DNA of 64,000 nucleotides from Sanguinoderma infundibulare (GCA_032821775.1 JAVLRN010000006.1:1922001-1986000), one strand, 5' to 3'. Shown: positions 12,501 through 25,181, counted from the first letter of the stretch. Notes: generated by a model from the letters alone, not told the origin. A program made the numbers and translations.

Positions 12501-15256
12501 CTGTGGCCCCCCAGGCCTCGCTGACGCAAGTTCGAGCTTAAACTTCGCGCGTTCCCGCGGGTAGACGCGTTCGGGTATGTATCGTCCCCTCGCGCGTTCA
12601 CAAGGGCTGGTACGTGAAGTCCGTCCCGCGGCGGTGCACTAGTATTGAGCACGGCGGACATGGCATAATGCATAACTTACATACGGAACGCACAGCGGGC
12701 TGCGGTTGCATATGCGCGCGCAGAAGAGCGTTCTGAGATAAGTATGTCAGGAATGATGCCAGGAGACCCTGGAAGCAATGCCGTCCGCTCGGCCATGGGT
12801 TGCTCGGCATCCTGACGAGCGTAAGGTGGGTGCTTACCTGTCAACTTTGCTTATGCGACACGATGGGGAGGGAAGAAAACATGTATAGGTCATTCTCGCT
12901 CCGAAGGCGCTAGAATGGGACCTACAGCTACGCTGTTTCGGGCCGAGAGCATGCTGGATGCCCGAAAGGACTATCTTCGCGGGCTTCGGTCAGGTCTTTA
13001 TGAGGTGAGCAGACGCTAAATGAATTGGAAACGTCATTAGTCAAATGTACCGAGACCGCTCTGGTATGTCAACTTCACCTCCCTGTGCAGATTCGAAAAG
13101 CGCAGCTTTGTGACGCGATGTTGAATACATAAACACGTCGGGCGTCTGGCAAAAGACGTCCATTCGCGCCGAATGAACATTGAATTCTATGTCACTACGT
13201 ACCCAATGTGCCAACAAACTGTCCGAAACTGGCATGTTCGGGTCCGCGGGTAACGTCGTTCGCCGCCAGCCATTCTACTGGGTTGCGGGTTGTAGCTTGA
13301 GGCCGCTTGATGGGGGTCCAGGGTTATCGATCCATGTTGAAACGCCTGCCTCTTGAGATAAATTAACTTGGAAACGATAACTACCATCCTACAAACGGCA
13401 TCGATTCATGAACGCAGAGTTGCCCTGAAATGCCCATATGAGGGGAATGAGCGCGATGCGAGCCTCTACCTGCGCACTGACCTGTAGCCATCGATGATAG
13501 AAGCCCTAGTGTCACCACAAGGCGGATTGGGAATCAGTCTTCGTTGTTTGGAACACTCGAATCAATGATAAGGGGAGCAGGGGCCTTGATGGGCTTATGG
13601 AAAGTCGTGCTCCATGTCCATTTCCACTTCGGAAGGTGCGAACTCTGAACGCCGGAAGCCCTGGACTGCCAAAAACGGTGCGATCTGCCCGCGGGGAACA
13701 TCACGCACGTCGCGCTTGAAGCTCAGTGTGGCTGTTGATATCGAGGGATCATGGAGAAATGGTGGTCGTCATCGTGGTTGCTGGACAGATGATGAGTACG
13801 ATGGTGCAAGCCTGGAAGCTCGTGGTTGGTCGTGGACTCACACCGAAGCTACGTTGCCGCGCAAACTCTGACGGAGACGCGGTGAAGGTAAGTGAGTAAG
13901 TAGCACAGGATGGAGCCCGCAGAAGATCCAAAACCAGCATCGGCGCGATGGCTGACAATGGTTGGGCGACACGCTCGCGGCAGGTGCTACGTGCCGGGGC
14001 AGGTGCATGCGGTCGCGTTCCCGACTGTACGTTTCATGGTTGTCAGTGGACGGGATCATCGTTTCGACGAGGAGATAGGTCGGAGGACTGCCATGCATGG
14101 GATCGGCAAGAAAATTGAAGGAGGTAAAGTAGCCGTGGTGGAGCCTGGGGGGCTCGGAGGGCGTGAGGGATCGGAGCGCACTTGGTGTGCCAGCCCGGCA
14201 CGAGGAGGGCTAACTCACATGGGATGAATAGGACGGAGTGTATAGGGAAGGTGGCATGATAGCACGTCTCCGGAGCGGACTCGGAGGACGAGCTGACGCG
14301 GTGGGGTCAATGGAAGTTGTTCGGTCGAGGTTGCGCATCTGTCGCATCATGCATGGTTCGGAACCGGGACATTAGCGCATATATGCATCCCTTGCGATCA
14401 ATAATCGTCCCGGCGAAGTCTGGGAGGGCAAGGTTAGAAGGGCGAACTAGCTAGCACGACATGTCGAAACCGCATGACCGCCTGACAATGGGGAGTACGT
14501 ACTGAAGACATCACGGCGGTCACTATCGAGCCCGCGCTGAAGCAGTCGCCTGGAATGTAGTAGCCGTCCCCGACACATCGGTCGGAACATGGAAGCGGCG
14601 GGGCTGCTCAGTTCAACACGTACTCAGACGGTCACAGGACGCTCGCGTGAGATGGGCCAGAAACGGAGATACGTCAGGGGCTGTCAGAACAAAACAGGGG
14701 AAGCGGGCAAATAGCTAGCGAGGACGACGCGAGGCGAGCGTTATTCAGGGTTGCGGTCCGAGGAGAAGCGGGTGCAGAGCGTAAAATAAGGCTAGCTGTC
14801 GGTGAGGACGCTGCAAAGCGCATGGCCGTCGAGACCAAGTACGGCGGCGACGAGGCGTGCGACGAGGCGGGCGTCGGCGTCGGCGACGGCAGAGCGCGGC
14901 TCTATGTATGTCTGCGACGGGTCTGTTGCCGTTGAGCAAGGCGAGCCAATGGGCGGTGGCACTGGCAGGTGGAGAGCCGTTCCGTAAATACACGAATCAC
15001 GTGGGGAGAGGGGCGGGGCACGGAAGGAGGGCCGAGTGGATCGCGCCGAAGCGTCCAATCGAGGACGAGAACGGCCAGAAACCAGGCCTCCTCAATGCCA
15101 TTGCACTGCTCATAACCTTCTTGTCCACCGTCCGCCGTCCCCTTTCTTCCTCCCTGCCCTCTCTCGCCTTTCCCAGGCGCCCCCATCCTCTAAGCTGGCT
15201 CCCAAGACTCATCTCCCATCTCCTTCCCCCACCCGGACTCGGTCTTCGACACCGTC
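9539..15256. other. 5.7 kb region with no recognisable gene
   Basis: The longest open frame (11617-12564 plus, 315 codons) is Arg-rich, matches nothing known to me and lacks a plausible exon context. A minus-strand frame near 15058-14792 ends in an Ala/Val/Leu-rich stretch that could be a gene tail, but no partner exon was found. The last few hundred bases should hold the promoter of the gene at 15257. Confidence 0.4.
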
Positions 15257-17701
15257 ATGTTGGACGAGTCATGCACGCGACGTAGGCTCAAGAGCTGTCT
15301 CAAGCTCACCCCGCCCATCACCCCAGAGCTCAGTGCCGCTCCCAGTCCATGCACATCTGGCCGCACGTCCCCCTCAATCGTGAGCGACGGCGACTCATCT
15401 TCCGGTGGTGGTGGCCGCAAGTCCGTTATGTTCTGTGCCGAAGACGAGCTCGAGGAGATTTTCTTTGCCGATGAGTGGGATAGGACCCCCGCCGCTGTCA
15501 CACCCAAGTTGTCCTATCAGTGAGCAGCCATTTCCTTCTTCACTCTCGTTTTTCTCGTCTCGATGTGTACATCACTGTCCGTTATCCCCACGAGCCCTCA
15601 ATGCGCGCCATCCCCACGGTTTCGCTGGCTGGCGTCCCGCAACTTGCTGCGATCTTATGTCGTCCGTCTGTTGTACATCTTTCTGCGCTAGTGTCGTGCA
15701 TTCCTTGTGCGGCCGCCTCCGTCTCAAATGGTCGGCTCCGTGAATCTCGCCGAATTGGCGGTCTAGACGCCGACGTTCTCGCTCAAGACCTATACGTCAT
15801 GGATGACGGAAACGTGGTGGGCCACTGCTCTGGGGGTCGTCTGATAATGGCTCTCAACAGCTGGCAATCATCCCAACCCGCCTTTCTTCTTTCTCTCTTC
15901 ATCTTCCTGATCAACTCACGACCGCCTTTCGTTGCAGAGACATACTTGAACTCAAGCAACTTCGTATCAACCTCCCTCATCATCCCCCTCCTCCTCCCCC
16001 TCGTCAGCCCTTTACGACGTCTCTCCCATCCTCCTCAAAACCTCATTTTCCAGTTTCCCGCTTCGCCAGCGCCGTGTCCCATACCCCATCCAAGTGGAAG
16101 AATCGCTCCGAGCCCCAACGTGCCGACGTCGACCCCACCATTCTTCCCTACCTCGACGCCGTTCCCATCCGCCTCCTCCCCCTACTTCCTCAATCTCCCA
16201 CAGAGCCTGAGCCTTCATCATCCGATCCCCCTGAACCCCATCCCCAAACGCCGACACCTACTGCATCTCCAGAAACAAGACCCACATTACAACCTCCCAG
16301 TGATCCTCCAGAACTTCGGATCGTTGAACCGATTATCCCCACATCCGCTCAACCCGTACTTCCCTCGTCTTCGCCACGCTCCCAGCCTCAGGTGAGGAAA
16401 CCGAACTTCACCTTCTTACCGTTACTCCCTATGGAGGATACACCATCAATACCTTCTGCACCGCTCATTCAGAGCGCCCCTCTCCCGCCAAGACGAAAGT
16501 TTAACATGACTTTCTTGCCGGTCAATGCTGTGCCAGATTTTGAGTCCCCATCGTGCCCCATACAAAATTACGTGAATCAAGGCACTGGCATTCACTTCGC
16601 GAGTCCCCCGTTGCCATCTCCAGCATCTCCCGTCGATAGGCCCGATCCGCCCTCGCCAGACGCTGGCCATCTCCTCTCCGCGGCACCAGCATCTGAGGTC
16701 ACATCTCTCACTCCTACGACCAGCATATCGGACGAGGCCTCCATGCGACCGCCGCCCCTGAAGCTCTCCTTACCCCCTTTACCTATCGCCGTCGAGTCCG
16801 ACACCGATACCGATACCTACACGGATACAGACGCCGAGAGCGACGCCCCCAGCACCAGCACGGTCGCAAGCTCAGTGCCGTCACCGCCTTGTGAGTTCGA
16901 GGATAGTCCAGAGCTCGGGGACCTCAAAATCGGTAAGGAGCTCGCGTCCACAGCCCTCTCCCTCCTATTCATCGAGAATCAGATCCAGGGTCCTACTTCC
17001 CGCCTGCGCCCCTTGTTCTCCCTCACACGCATTCTCCGGCCCAGGCGTATGTCGAAATGACAGAACTTGCGTCCCCACACTCCGCAGAGCCCGGGGCCAC
17101 TCCGCCACTCGGCGTGCTCTTCCCCTCCCCGAGGTCGCGAACAAGCAGCCTCCCGCCTCTCCGTGTTATCGCATGTAGCGGAGATCCCACAGGAGACTGC
17201 AACTCGGAAACGCCCGCTTCGGTCGAGACCGACTTCTCGGTACCCTCTGCTGTGGGCCGCTCCCTATCGTTGTCACCGGGTCTGGTCAGTAGCAGCGCGC
17301 CGGCGGTCGAATCCTCTGTGCCCACAACCCCACTCTCCGTCGGCGGCATGCTGCAGAAGAAGCTCACGCTCGAGGCCCTCCCCAGCCCCGCGCTCGTCCC
17401 GCCCAGCCCATTCGAGCTCGAGCCTCATCCGCGTCCCCAGAGCGGAGAAGCTGACGTCGCGGAGAAGCTTGAGGGCCTGCGCGTCTCGGATCGGGAATCA
17501 ACGCGCCCGGACGCGACGCCCGTCGTTAAGGCTGCGGGTGCTGTTGCGGGGGACGAACTACTGGGGTCGCCGTCGCCGATGCTGACGCTGGAGAGCGTGC
17601 GCGCGTCGTGGGACGCGTCGGCGCGCGAGGACATCGCGGCCTCGGCGAAGACGGGTGCCGCCAGCCTTGCGCCGAGCTTGAGCAGGCGGCGCTCTTCATG
17701 A
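15257..17701 (+). CDS. Ser/Pro-rich orphan protein with KSVMF (PP1-docking-like) motif
   Basis: Three exons, 15257-15519, 15938-16932 and 16983-17701, give 658 residues. The last intron (50 nt, GTAAGG...CAG) removes an apparent stop at 17060 and joins two Ser/Pro-rich frames that would otherwise overlap. The N-terminus has KSCLK at residues 12-16, RKSVMF at 54-59, then FFADEWDRTP and an Asp/Glu-rich stretch. KSVMF fits the [RK]-x(0,1)-[VI]-x-F rule for docking to protein phosphatase 1. Two repeats of a short motif, KPNFTFLPL and KFNMTFLPV, lie in the middle of the protein. The remainder is low-complexity. No enzyme domain is visible, and a PP1-regulatory role is only an inference. A protein at 25181-24667 has the same N-terminal layout. 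I recognise the sequence only as a basidiomycete-type orphan. Confidence 0.75.
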
Positions 17702-20700
17702 TCCTGGCCTTCGTGTTCTGCATAACATAGACGGCACGCGCCGAGAGAGGCAGCTGCTTCCATCTTATGGTCTAACGGTTGCGTCCCTTTAGGCTCGCTC
17801 GATCCCTACTGCCTCATTGATGCATGTGCCCTTCCGCCCCATCCTCGATTTTGCCTTCATTGCCTTGCTGAAGATTAATGTCTCCTTCGACACACGCATA
17901 CATCCACCACATTGCATTATCCGCTTTTCTATCCCTCATGACCCGCCCTCATCGACCTCGCATTCTACCCACCTAATTTCTTGCACTACACTATCATCCA
18001 TTCATCCGTGCCACCGCCTCCACCTCCCCGCGTCATATCGCCATCTTCCCTCGCATCACACTTATACGCATCCGCATGCATTGTTGTTACATAACGCTCG
18101 GCCCTCTTACTACTATACCAGCATATTATTCTATAGGTCACGAACCTGTCCTTCATGTATCCACTCATTATTCTTGCCGCGGTCATCGCCTGCGCCTTTG
18201 CGTCGAACGTTCGTGATCATAGAGTGAACACATTCATCCGCCATATGCATGCACATGTAGACGTTACTCTTCGATGTTCTGTAAATATAGAAATACTCAA
18301 CGTACGATCGCTATCAAACAGTACGTCCGGGATCCTTCAGATCTCAGAGCTGACTGATTGCAAGTTTTGCTTGTGCCGAGATGAAGGTGCTGGTGCGTCG
18401 CGCATATCACACGAAAAAGTTGGTTTAAATGTTATATTTTAGGAGCATAGAACAGGTGCAACAGCGAATCTCTGCCCATTCAAGGGAGGACGTGGGGTAC
18501 AACCTAGCCTTCCTTGGGTCGTCGTAGATAACATACGTCCGCCCTGCCTTTTGGCTGGAAGTGCAGGCAGCCGGCCGCCGGTTGCCCCGGCAGCGGCCAA
18601 AACTCCCCCCGAGACGCGAGGTCCCTCCAACGTCCGAGACTAGCTGCGCGTGCCTGTTCCGTAAGTATAATAACTACGGCCACGGGCCACTGCGAGCGCG
18701 GTACACCAAACATGAAGCAATGAGCCACACATACACGCCACGAAGACATGGTGGGGGAGCGCCAACATGGGCGATGTGCACAAGCGGCAAGACGAGCATG
18801 AACCACGAACCAGACACGAAGATATCGCACGGAATGTCTTGACGAATTCGAAGCTCTTTGTTGGCCGTGAGTGTAAGCTTGCATGACCGTTTGGGTCTGC
18901 CGCGTTGGCGGCGTCGAGTTGCCTGAGAGTCAGCTCAAAAGACGCCACCAGCTAGGACCTTGCCGAAGTGGCTCTTGCGGTTGACAGTGCCGGAGGCTTC
19001 GCCACGGTCGCCAGTGTGCAAGGCGTACTGTCGCAGAGATCAGAGCTAGACAAGAGGGAGAGAACGTACGAGGCTCCAGTCGAGCACCCAACCACCGAGC
19101 CGCCGCCAAAGACAAAGGCGCAGCCAACCACAGACGAAGATCCTAGACATCAGCACCGCAGTGAGAGTATTTTAGAATCGAGCTAGACGCATACAGATGG
19201 AGAAAGGCCAAGTCGACGCGAGTCTTCTGTGGTTGGCGGTTGTGGCGAGCGGCGCCATCGCGAGGTGGGGAGCTTGACGGAGGATGTTGAAGGACGATAA
19301 GCGTCGAGGGCGGTTGAGGTATCGAGCGATTCAGAGTAACGGGGCCCGAGACCTGCTATGTGAAGTGAAAGGTAAGAAGACAAGATGCTGGGAGGGTGCG
19401 AGGAAGCGGTTGGCGATTAAATATGTTGAAAGGAGAGGCGTACAGGTCCAAACTCCGCCATGGCTTCGAAACGGTTATGGCAGGAGGTAGACGTCGTCTC
19501 CAAAAGGCAGGCGACCTACCATTCATGGCAGGACGTCAGTGGCACAAACGCGTGCCCCGATCGCCGTCCGCAGAGCAGTCACCGTGGCTGCCTAGATTCC
19601 TTGTTGTTCACCTATCCTTATCCTTTCCGCCGCCTTCGAGAATGGCGTAGAGGGAACACTCTCGTAGCACGAATGGCACCGGTGGCGGCAGCATGTCTCG
19701 TTGTTGCCTAAAGCGATTATCTTGGGGGTGGAGCCAGAAACAACGCACAACTTCCCCAGAGGCAGAGGACGTTCGATTGTTCGGGCCCGGGAGAACAGAA
19801 CGATCTTTACGAGGGGCTGAATGTCGTCGAGTCGCATAACGCCCGCTCTGACGTGGAGTTGATGTCGCACGTTCAAGCGTTCCCCGGGCGCATGTGGGGA
19901 TTGTCTGTCGTTATTCTGTTTGCTGCAGTATGATTGACAGCAGTCGCGGCTGATAAGCCGACAAGTGTTGCCTGCTAAAGCAGAATGAGGTCACTGGATA
20001 TGATCTGTTCAGATTGTGTTCAGAAGTAGGTGTAAGTCGAGGTATAATGACGAAGTGCCAGTACTTACGCGCTACCGCTCGCTAGATGATGCAAGAAGTA
20101 GATAGAACATAGCGAGTGGTACCCCGGGCCGTTAGTGTATTGGAGAACAAACGGACGGGGGTGGGCGACTGGAAGCGGGGAGACGAGGTGGATGTATGGA
20201 TGCCGCACGCGGATCAGTTGAGTACCGCACCAGTGACAGGTTGGCCCCATAAGCTGCTCCAATAGCTCAACGAGAGCTTAACCATCCCTCATCCCCTTCG
20301 TCTTTCCTCATCCCATCTTCCTCTCTTTCTTGCCATGGAGGCTCGACATTCAACCCCGCACCTCACATCACATCCTACAAGTTCCCCTGCCACACATGCC
20401 GCCCTGGTTACATATGTTATGTTGTGTCTCAGATGAGTATCCCAATAATGCACTTTCCTTTGTCTCCTGCAACATTGTTACGTGCCCCTCCAACCCGCCG
20501 CCCCTTCCTTGCCATGCGCCTTATCGCTGTCTAATAATTGCGCCCCTCTTTGCATGCGTCAGCGCCCTGTGGGAACCGCCAGGTGGTCCGTGCGCAGGCC
20601 TACCTTTCCGTCTTTCTGGCGGCGACGAGTAGGACCCCGAATATCAACGGCCTCTTTGTACGCCATTGGAGGCCACAAATGTACCGATTTTGCGCTCACT

Positions 20701-20919
20701 TGCGTGTATTTCCTTCGGCGTATGATGCCTCGTTTTTCGGAGGCAGTCAGTAGATCAAACAAGTGAAGACGAGTGACCTGGGACGGCGCCAATAGTCCGC
20801 TTGCTGCGAGCTCCAAACAGGCGGCGAGAACGCCTGGACGGTTCTCTTATGTACAAAGGCCTTTGCGTCCGTCCGACCTTCCCAGGATCCCCCACCCCAC
20901 CTTGCCTTCCACTTTAATC
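17702..20919. other. 3.2 kb region with no recognisable gene
   Basis: Only short open frames without domain or splice support are present. A pyrimidine-rich stretch around 17800-18130 lies downstream of the previous gene. The final part, up to 20919, is C/T-rich with CCACCCCACC near 20890 and probably contains the promoter and leader of the P1B ATPase gene. Confidence 0.4.
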
Positions 20920-23900
20920 ATGACAGGTTGTTGCGACGATCCCCCTTCCGCCCTTGAAGCCCAACCAGTGGGCCAACACTCTGACTCCTGCTGTACGGAC
21001 GACAAGCACGAGGAGAAGGTATTTCAGCCGGACCTGGGCTGCTGCGAGGGTAGTAGCTGTGGCTGCGATGGTGGGTCCTCCAGTCTCAGTCACAATTAAC
21101 ATCGCTATATGCGTGTTTACTAGACACATGCATCGACAAGCTCGCTCGGGTCATCTGTGCCGATGACGACACCCATCTCCATGTCCAACAGGACGCTGGT
21201 AGCCGGCTGAGTGGCGACGCTTGTGAGTACCGTGGTAAGCTATTTCGACCTCAGTGCTAACTTTTGTACAGCGCCTGCTTCCGACTGCACTTGCTGCGAC
21301 GAGGACGAAGAGAAGGATGGCAAGCCCAAGCATGGCGAAGACCCCGCCCACATGCCTACCAAGCCAGTCAAGAGCTGCGAGCACTCGGGCCTTCGCAGGC
21401 GTTCCTCTGCAAAGTCTTCCTCGTCGTCCCCATCCATCCCCAAGGAGGCATGTGGCCAGCACCGTGACATCGCACGCAGTCGCTACAACGACACGTTGGC
21501 CGCCTTTGGATGTGTCTGTAAGGCCCTCCTAGCGCGTGGGCTCAAGTCCTGCTGTACTCCGCCAACTCTCAGCGGGAAGGGCGTTGCCCGTCCTGCATCG
21601 AGCAAGCATAGCGGGAGCCTCAGCATCCATAAGCGAACATCTACCAACAGTCGCTGTGGCTCTCCCGTCGACTCGTGCTGTAGCAAAGGCGACTGTGGCC
21701 GACCGGCGTCGAGCAACCGCAGTCTTGCCTACAGTGGTCGCAAGGATGCCTCGTCCATCCGTTCCTGCTCCCGTGCCTCTGTCGATTCTGGCTGCCGCGA
21801 CAGCTGTTGTGGCGGAGAGTCCGACGAGAGGAGCCAGGACATCGCCATTGACAACGCGGAGAAAGGGACGGGAACGTATAACCAGCATGCCGTGCTCGCA
21901 ATCAAGGGCATGACCTGCACGGGATGCGAGAACAAGCTCATTCGCACCCTTCGCGACATCCCCACCGTTGGCAACGCAAAGGCCAGCCTCGTCTTATGCC
22001 GTGCCGAGTTTGACTTCGATAACGACGCTACGGACATCGACTCCCTTGTCCAACTCATCGAGAAACGTTCTGGCTTCTCCGCAGAGGTTGTCACAGAAGT
22101 TGTCAAGGAGGGTTCGGCTCGTGAACTTCTGCTCACTATCCCCCGACCTTTCCAGGAGACGTTCGTCGCTGCAGCGCTCCCGGATGGTGTCAAAGGCGTC
22201 GTGCGCTCGGGCAAGGACGCGCTTCTCGTCACTTATGACCCGAATGTCATCGGCGCTCGGGACGTGTTGAAGGCCTACGAGACATTCTCCCCTGTTCTGG
22301 CCCCCGAACCTCCGGATCCCGCCGTCTTGGCTGGGGCGAAACACATCCGTTCGCTGTCGGCCCGCGCTACCGTCTCCGCGGTGCTCACCATTCCTGTCCT
22401 CGTCATGACTTGGGCCCCGCTTCCTCCTCGCGCTCACGCATATTCGATCGCCTCGCTGGTTCTCGCCAGCATCGTCCAAGTCGCTATCACTGGCCCCTTC
22501 TATGTCAGCTCCTTCAAGAGCTTGGTGTTCTCCGGGCTTGTTGAGACCGAGTTACTCATCGTCCTCAGCACTACTGCGGCCTACGTCTATTCTGTCGTCG
22601 CGTTCGCGTTCGAAATGGTCGGTCGGCCTCTCGCGACCGGCCAGTTCTTCGAGACGAGCACGTTGCTCGTCACCTTGATCATGGTCGGGCAGGTCATCAG
22701 TGCCGTCGCACGCCAGCGAGCCATCGAGGCGATCTCCATCCGCTCTCTCCAGGAGAAGACGGCGCGCATCGTCTTCCCCGACAAGACGGAACACGTGCTC
22801 GACGTCCGTCTCCTGCAATTTGGCGACACGTTCAAGGTCCTCCCCGACTCGGCCATCATCACCGACGGTGAAGTCGTCTTTGGCTCGAGCACCGTCGACG
22901 AGTCGATGATGACTGGCGAGTCCCTTCCAGTCGAGAAGGGCCCCAAGGACGCGGTCATCGCCGGTACGCTGAACGGCCCAAGCACGCTCGTGGTCAAGGC
23001 TACGCGCCTCCCCGGCGACAACACGATCAGCGAGATCGCGGGCATGGTCGACGACGCGCGCTTCTCGCGTGCGCGTGTGCAGGAGACCGTCGACTGGATC
23101 TGCGGCTGGTTTGTCCCAGTGGTCCTGGTGCTCGCCATCGTCACCTTTGTTGTCTGGATCGGTGTCGGTGTCGGGGTGCGCCACCAGCCGGCGGGGCAGG
23201 CGGTTGTTGTCGCGCTCACGTACGCCATCTCGGTGCTCGCTGTCTCGTGCCCGTGTGCGATCGGGCTTGCCGTCCCGATGGTGATCCTGATCGCGGGCGG
23301 GGTCGGCGCGAAGCTGGGCTTGGTATTCAAGGCTGCGACGACGATCGAGCAGGCGCGAAAGGTCACTCACGTCGTTCTGGACAAGACGGGGACCGTCACC
23401 CTGGGCAAGCTGTCGGTTGTGAACCGCTGCGTGGAGGAGGAGGTTGGGTTTGAGCCTTTGGCGGTCGTCGCGGAGCTCGTCGCGAGTAGCCGCCACCCGG
23501 TCGCCCGCGCCGTCGCGGCGGACCTGAACATCGCCCCCTCCTGCGAGCCAACCATAGAGGAAGTCGAGATGGTCACAGGCAAGGGTATCCAAGGGAGCTA
23601 CTGCGGGAAGCTCATCCGCGGAGGGAGCGCGCAGTGGGTTGGGATGCAAACCCACCCTGCCGTCCAACCCCTCCTCGCCCAGGGCCTCACCACGTTCTGC
23701 GTCATCCATGGCATGCGTCTCATCGCCGCCTTCGGCCTGTCCGACACCCTCCGTCCGGAGGCGCAGTCGGTCATCAAAGCCCTTGCGGCGCGCAACATCC
23801 GCGTCTCGATTCTCAGCGGCGACCACCCCGCCTCGGTCACTCTGACTGCCACCGCCCTCGGCATCCCTCCGGAGCGCGTCCGCGCGAGCTACCTCCCCGC

Positions 23901-24309
23901 GGACAAACAGGCATACATCAAGGAACTCACTGCCAAGGGCGAGACCGTCCTCTTCTGCGGGGACGGCACCAACGACGCCGTAGCGCTCGCCCAGGCAGCG
24001 ATCGGGGTCCACCTCCACACCGGGGACGGGGCGGGCGTGGCCGCCTCGGCGGCCGCGGACGTCGTCCTCACGCACCCCTCTCTCGCCGGGATCCTCACGT
24101 TGCTCGCGCTGTCGGACGCCGTCGCGCGGCGGATCGCGGCGAACTTTGTGTGGTCGGCGGTGTACAACCTCTTTGCGATCTTGCTCGCCGCGGGGGCGTT
24201 CGTGCGCGCGCGGATCCCGCCGGCGTATGCGGGGCTGGGCGAGGTCGTGAGCGTGCTTCCGGTCGTGGTGGTCGCGATGCAGCTGAAGTGGTTTAAAGGC
24301 TCCGTTTGA
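20920..24309 (+). CDS. P1B-type heavy-metal transporting ATPase, Cys-rich N-terminus
   Basis: Exons 20920-21070, 21124-21222 and 21272-24309 give about 1095 residues. It should pump soft metal ions (Cu, Cd or Zn) across a membrane using ATP. Residues 1-270 carry many Cys clusters (TGCCDD, DSCC, GCCEGSSCGC, DCTCCDED, DSCCSKGDC, DSCCGG). A heavy-metal-associated domain follows near 290-360 with GMTCTGCENKL. Then come the P-type hallmarks: TGES near 632, the transmembrane metal site SCPCAIGLA near 743, DKTGT with the phosphorylated Asp near 787, SSRHPVARA near 825 and GDGTND near 980. The CPC motif defines the P1B group. The Cys-rich leader and the ending AGLGEVVSVLPVVVVAMQLK recall fungal Pca1-type cadmium/copper pumps more than Ccc2; this subfamily call is from memory and less certain. 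Large open frames on the opposite strand are shadows of its high GC content. Confidence 0.93.
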
Positions 24310-24666
24310 AAGCTGTGCGGTGGGCAGCATGCGTTGCATAAGTAGATGAGACTTGGTTCGAGTCCGACGGATTCCGTTCCCCCTAATGTGTTCTGTGGAT
24401 GTTGCTTTGCCTCGCTGAAAGAAAGATACGTTGCTCGCTATGTGTTATATATGTATGCTCATGATGATGCTACAAAGTTTCCTCGTGATAAAAAGCGAAA
24501 TTGGGGAATAATATGGTCAGTAAGGAATCTAATGCGCCGTGCCGAAAATCCAGACCTATGCTACAATGGGATAATAATACAGATGAAAGCAACCTCTCCG
24601 GCCCCTGGATAATGCTACAAGTCGAGGACCGTGCGAAATGTATAGGAATGCCACTGCGAGAAACGT
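24310..24666. other. Short intergenic space between convergent genes
   Basis: About 360 bases separate the stop of the P1B ATPase from the stop of the minus-strand gene. The stretch is more AT-rich than the flanks and probably holds both 3' untranslated regions and polyadenylation signals. No gene was seen. Confidence 0.4.
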
Positions 24667-25181
24667 TCAAAGATTCGCCTCATCCTCTCGCCGTAATCGC
24701 TCGACGGAGGGCAAAGTGGAATCTAAACGAAAAGCGTTGGCACAAAGCTCTACAGCCGAGGATGAAATGAGCAACCGGACCGCGAAGAGCAACGACGGAT
24801 AATGTACTCACGGAGTAGCCGTGCACCAGCGCTCCGTGGCCGCGAGGGCTGGTTGCGCTCGTAGTGGAAGACGCGGACGTCATCCGCGTCGCGGAAGCTC
24901 ACGCTCTTCTTCCGCGGCTCGCGAGGAGGAGGACACTCGAGGTCGGACGATGACGTCGACATGATGGAACTGGTAGCTCTCCGTTTGGAGATAGAGGGTG
25001 TGTTCGCGAGCCTAGGGCCGAACAACGAGTCCCAGTCGCGCATGCTGGAGCTGTTCACGTCGTACTCGTGGTCGCAGTCCGAATCGGAAGGGTCCGCGGC
25101 GCGGGCGACGGAGAAGACCGAGGGACGCTTGAGACAGCTCTTGGGCTGCGAGGTGCGAGGGGAGGGCATCGGGGACATCAT
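24667..25181 (-). CDS. Small protein with KKSVSF (PP1-docking-like) motif
   Basis: Two exons, 25181-24812 and 24749-24667, give 150 residues; the donor is GTGAGT and the acceptor CTGTAG. KSCLK sits at residues 14-18 and KKSVSF at 91-96, followed by DADDVRVFHYERN. The [RK]KSVxF motif followed by an acidic stretch and an aromatic pair resembles protein phosphatase 1 docking sites in fungal regulatory subunits. Between the motifs the chain is rich in Ser and Asp. The layout (KSCLK near the N-terminus, KSVxF later, then an acidic [VI]xxF stretch) is shared with the larger protein at 15257-17701. The function is inferred from the motif only. The start may lie at the first or second Met of the MM pair. 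Confidence 0.65.

Noticed and set aside
11617..12564. 315-codon plus-strand frame
   Set aside because: GC-rich DNA gives long chance frames; the translation is Arg-rich, with no domain, no intron pattern and no relative known to me.
17057..17701. Independent gene starting at ATG 17057
   Set aside because: A 50-nt intron just upstream merges it with the gene beginning at 15257.
22552..24339. 595-codon open frame on the minus strand
   Set aside because: It is the antisense shadow of the P1B ATPase; the plus strand has every catalytic motif and the minus frame is Arg/Asp-rich without a domain.
24340..24370. tRNA-like B box (GGTTCGAGTCC)
   Set aside because: No A box, no acceptor stem and no anticodon arm at the right distance.
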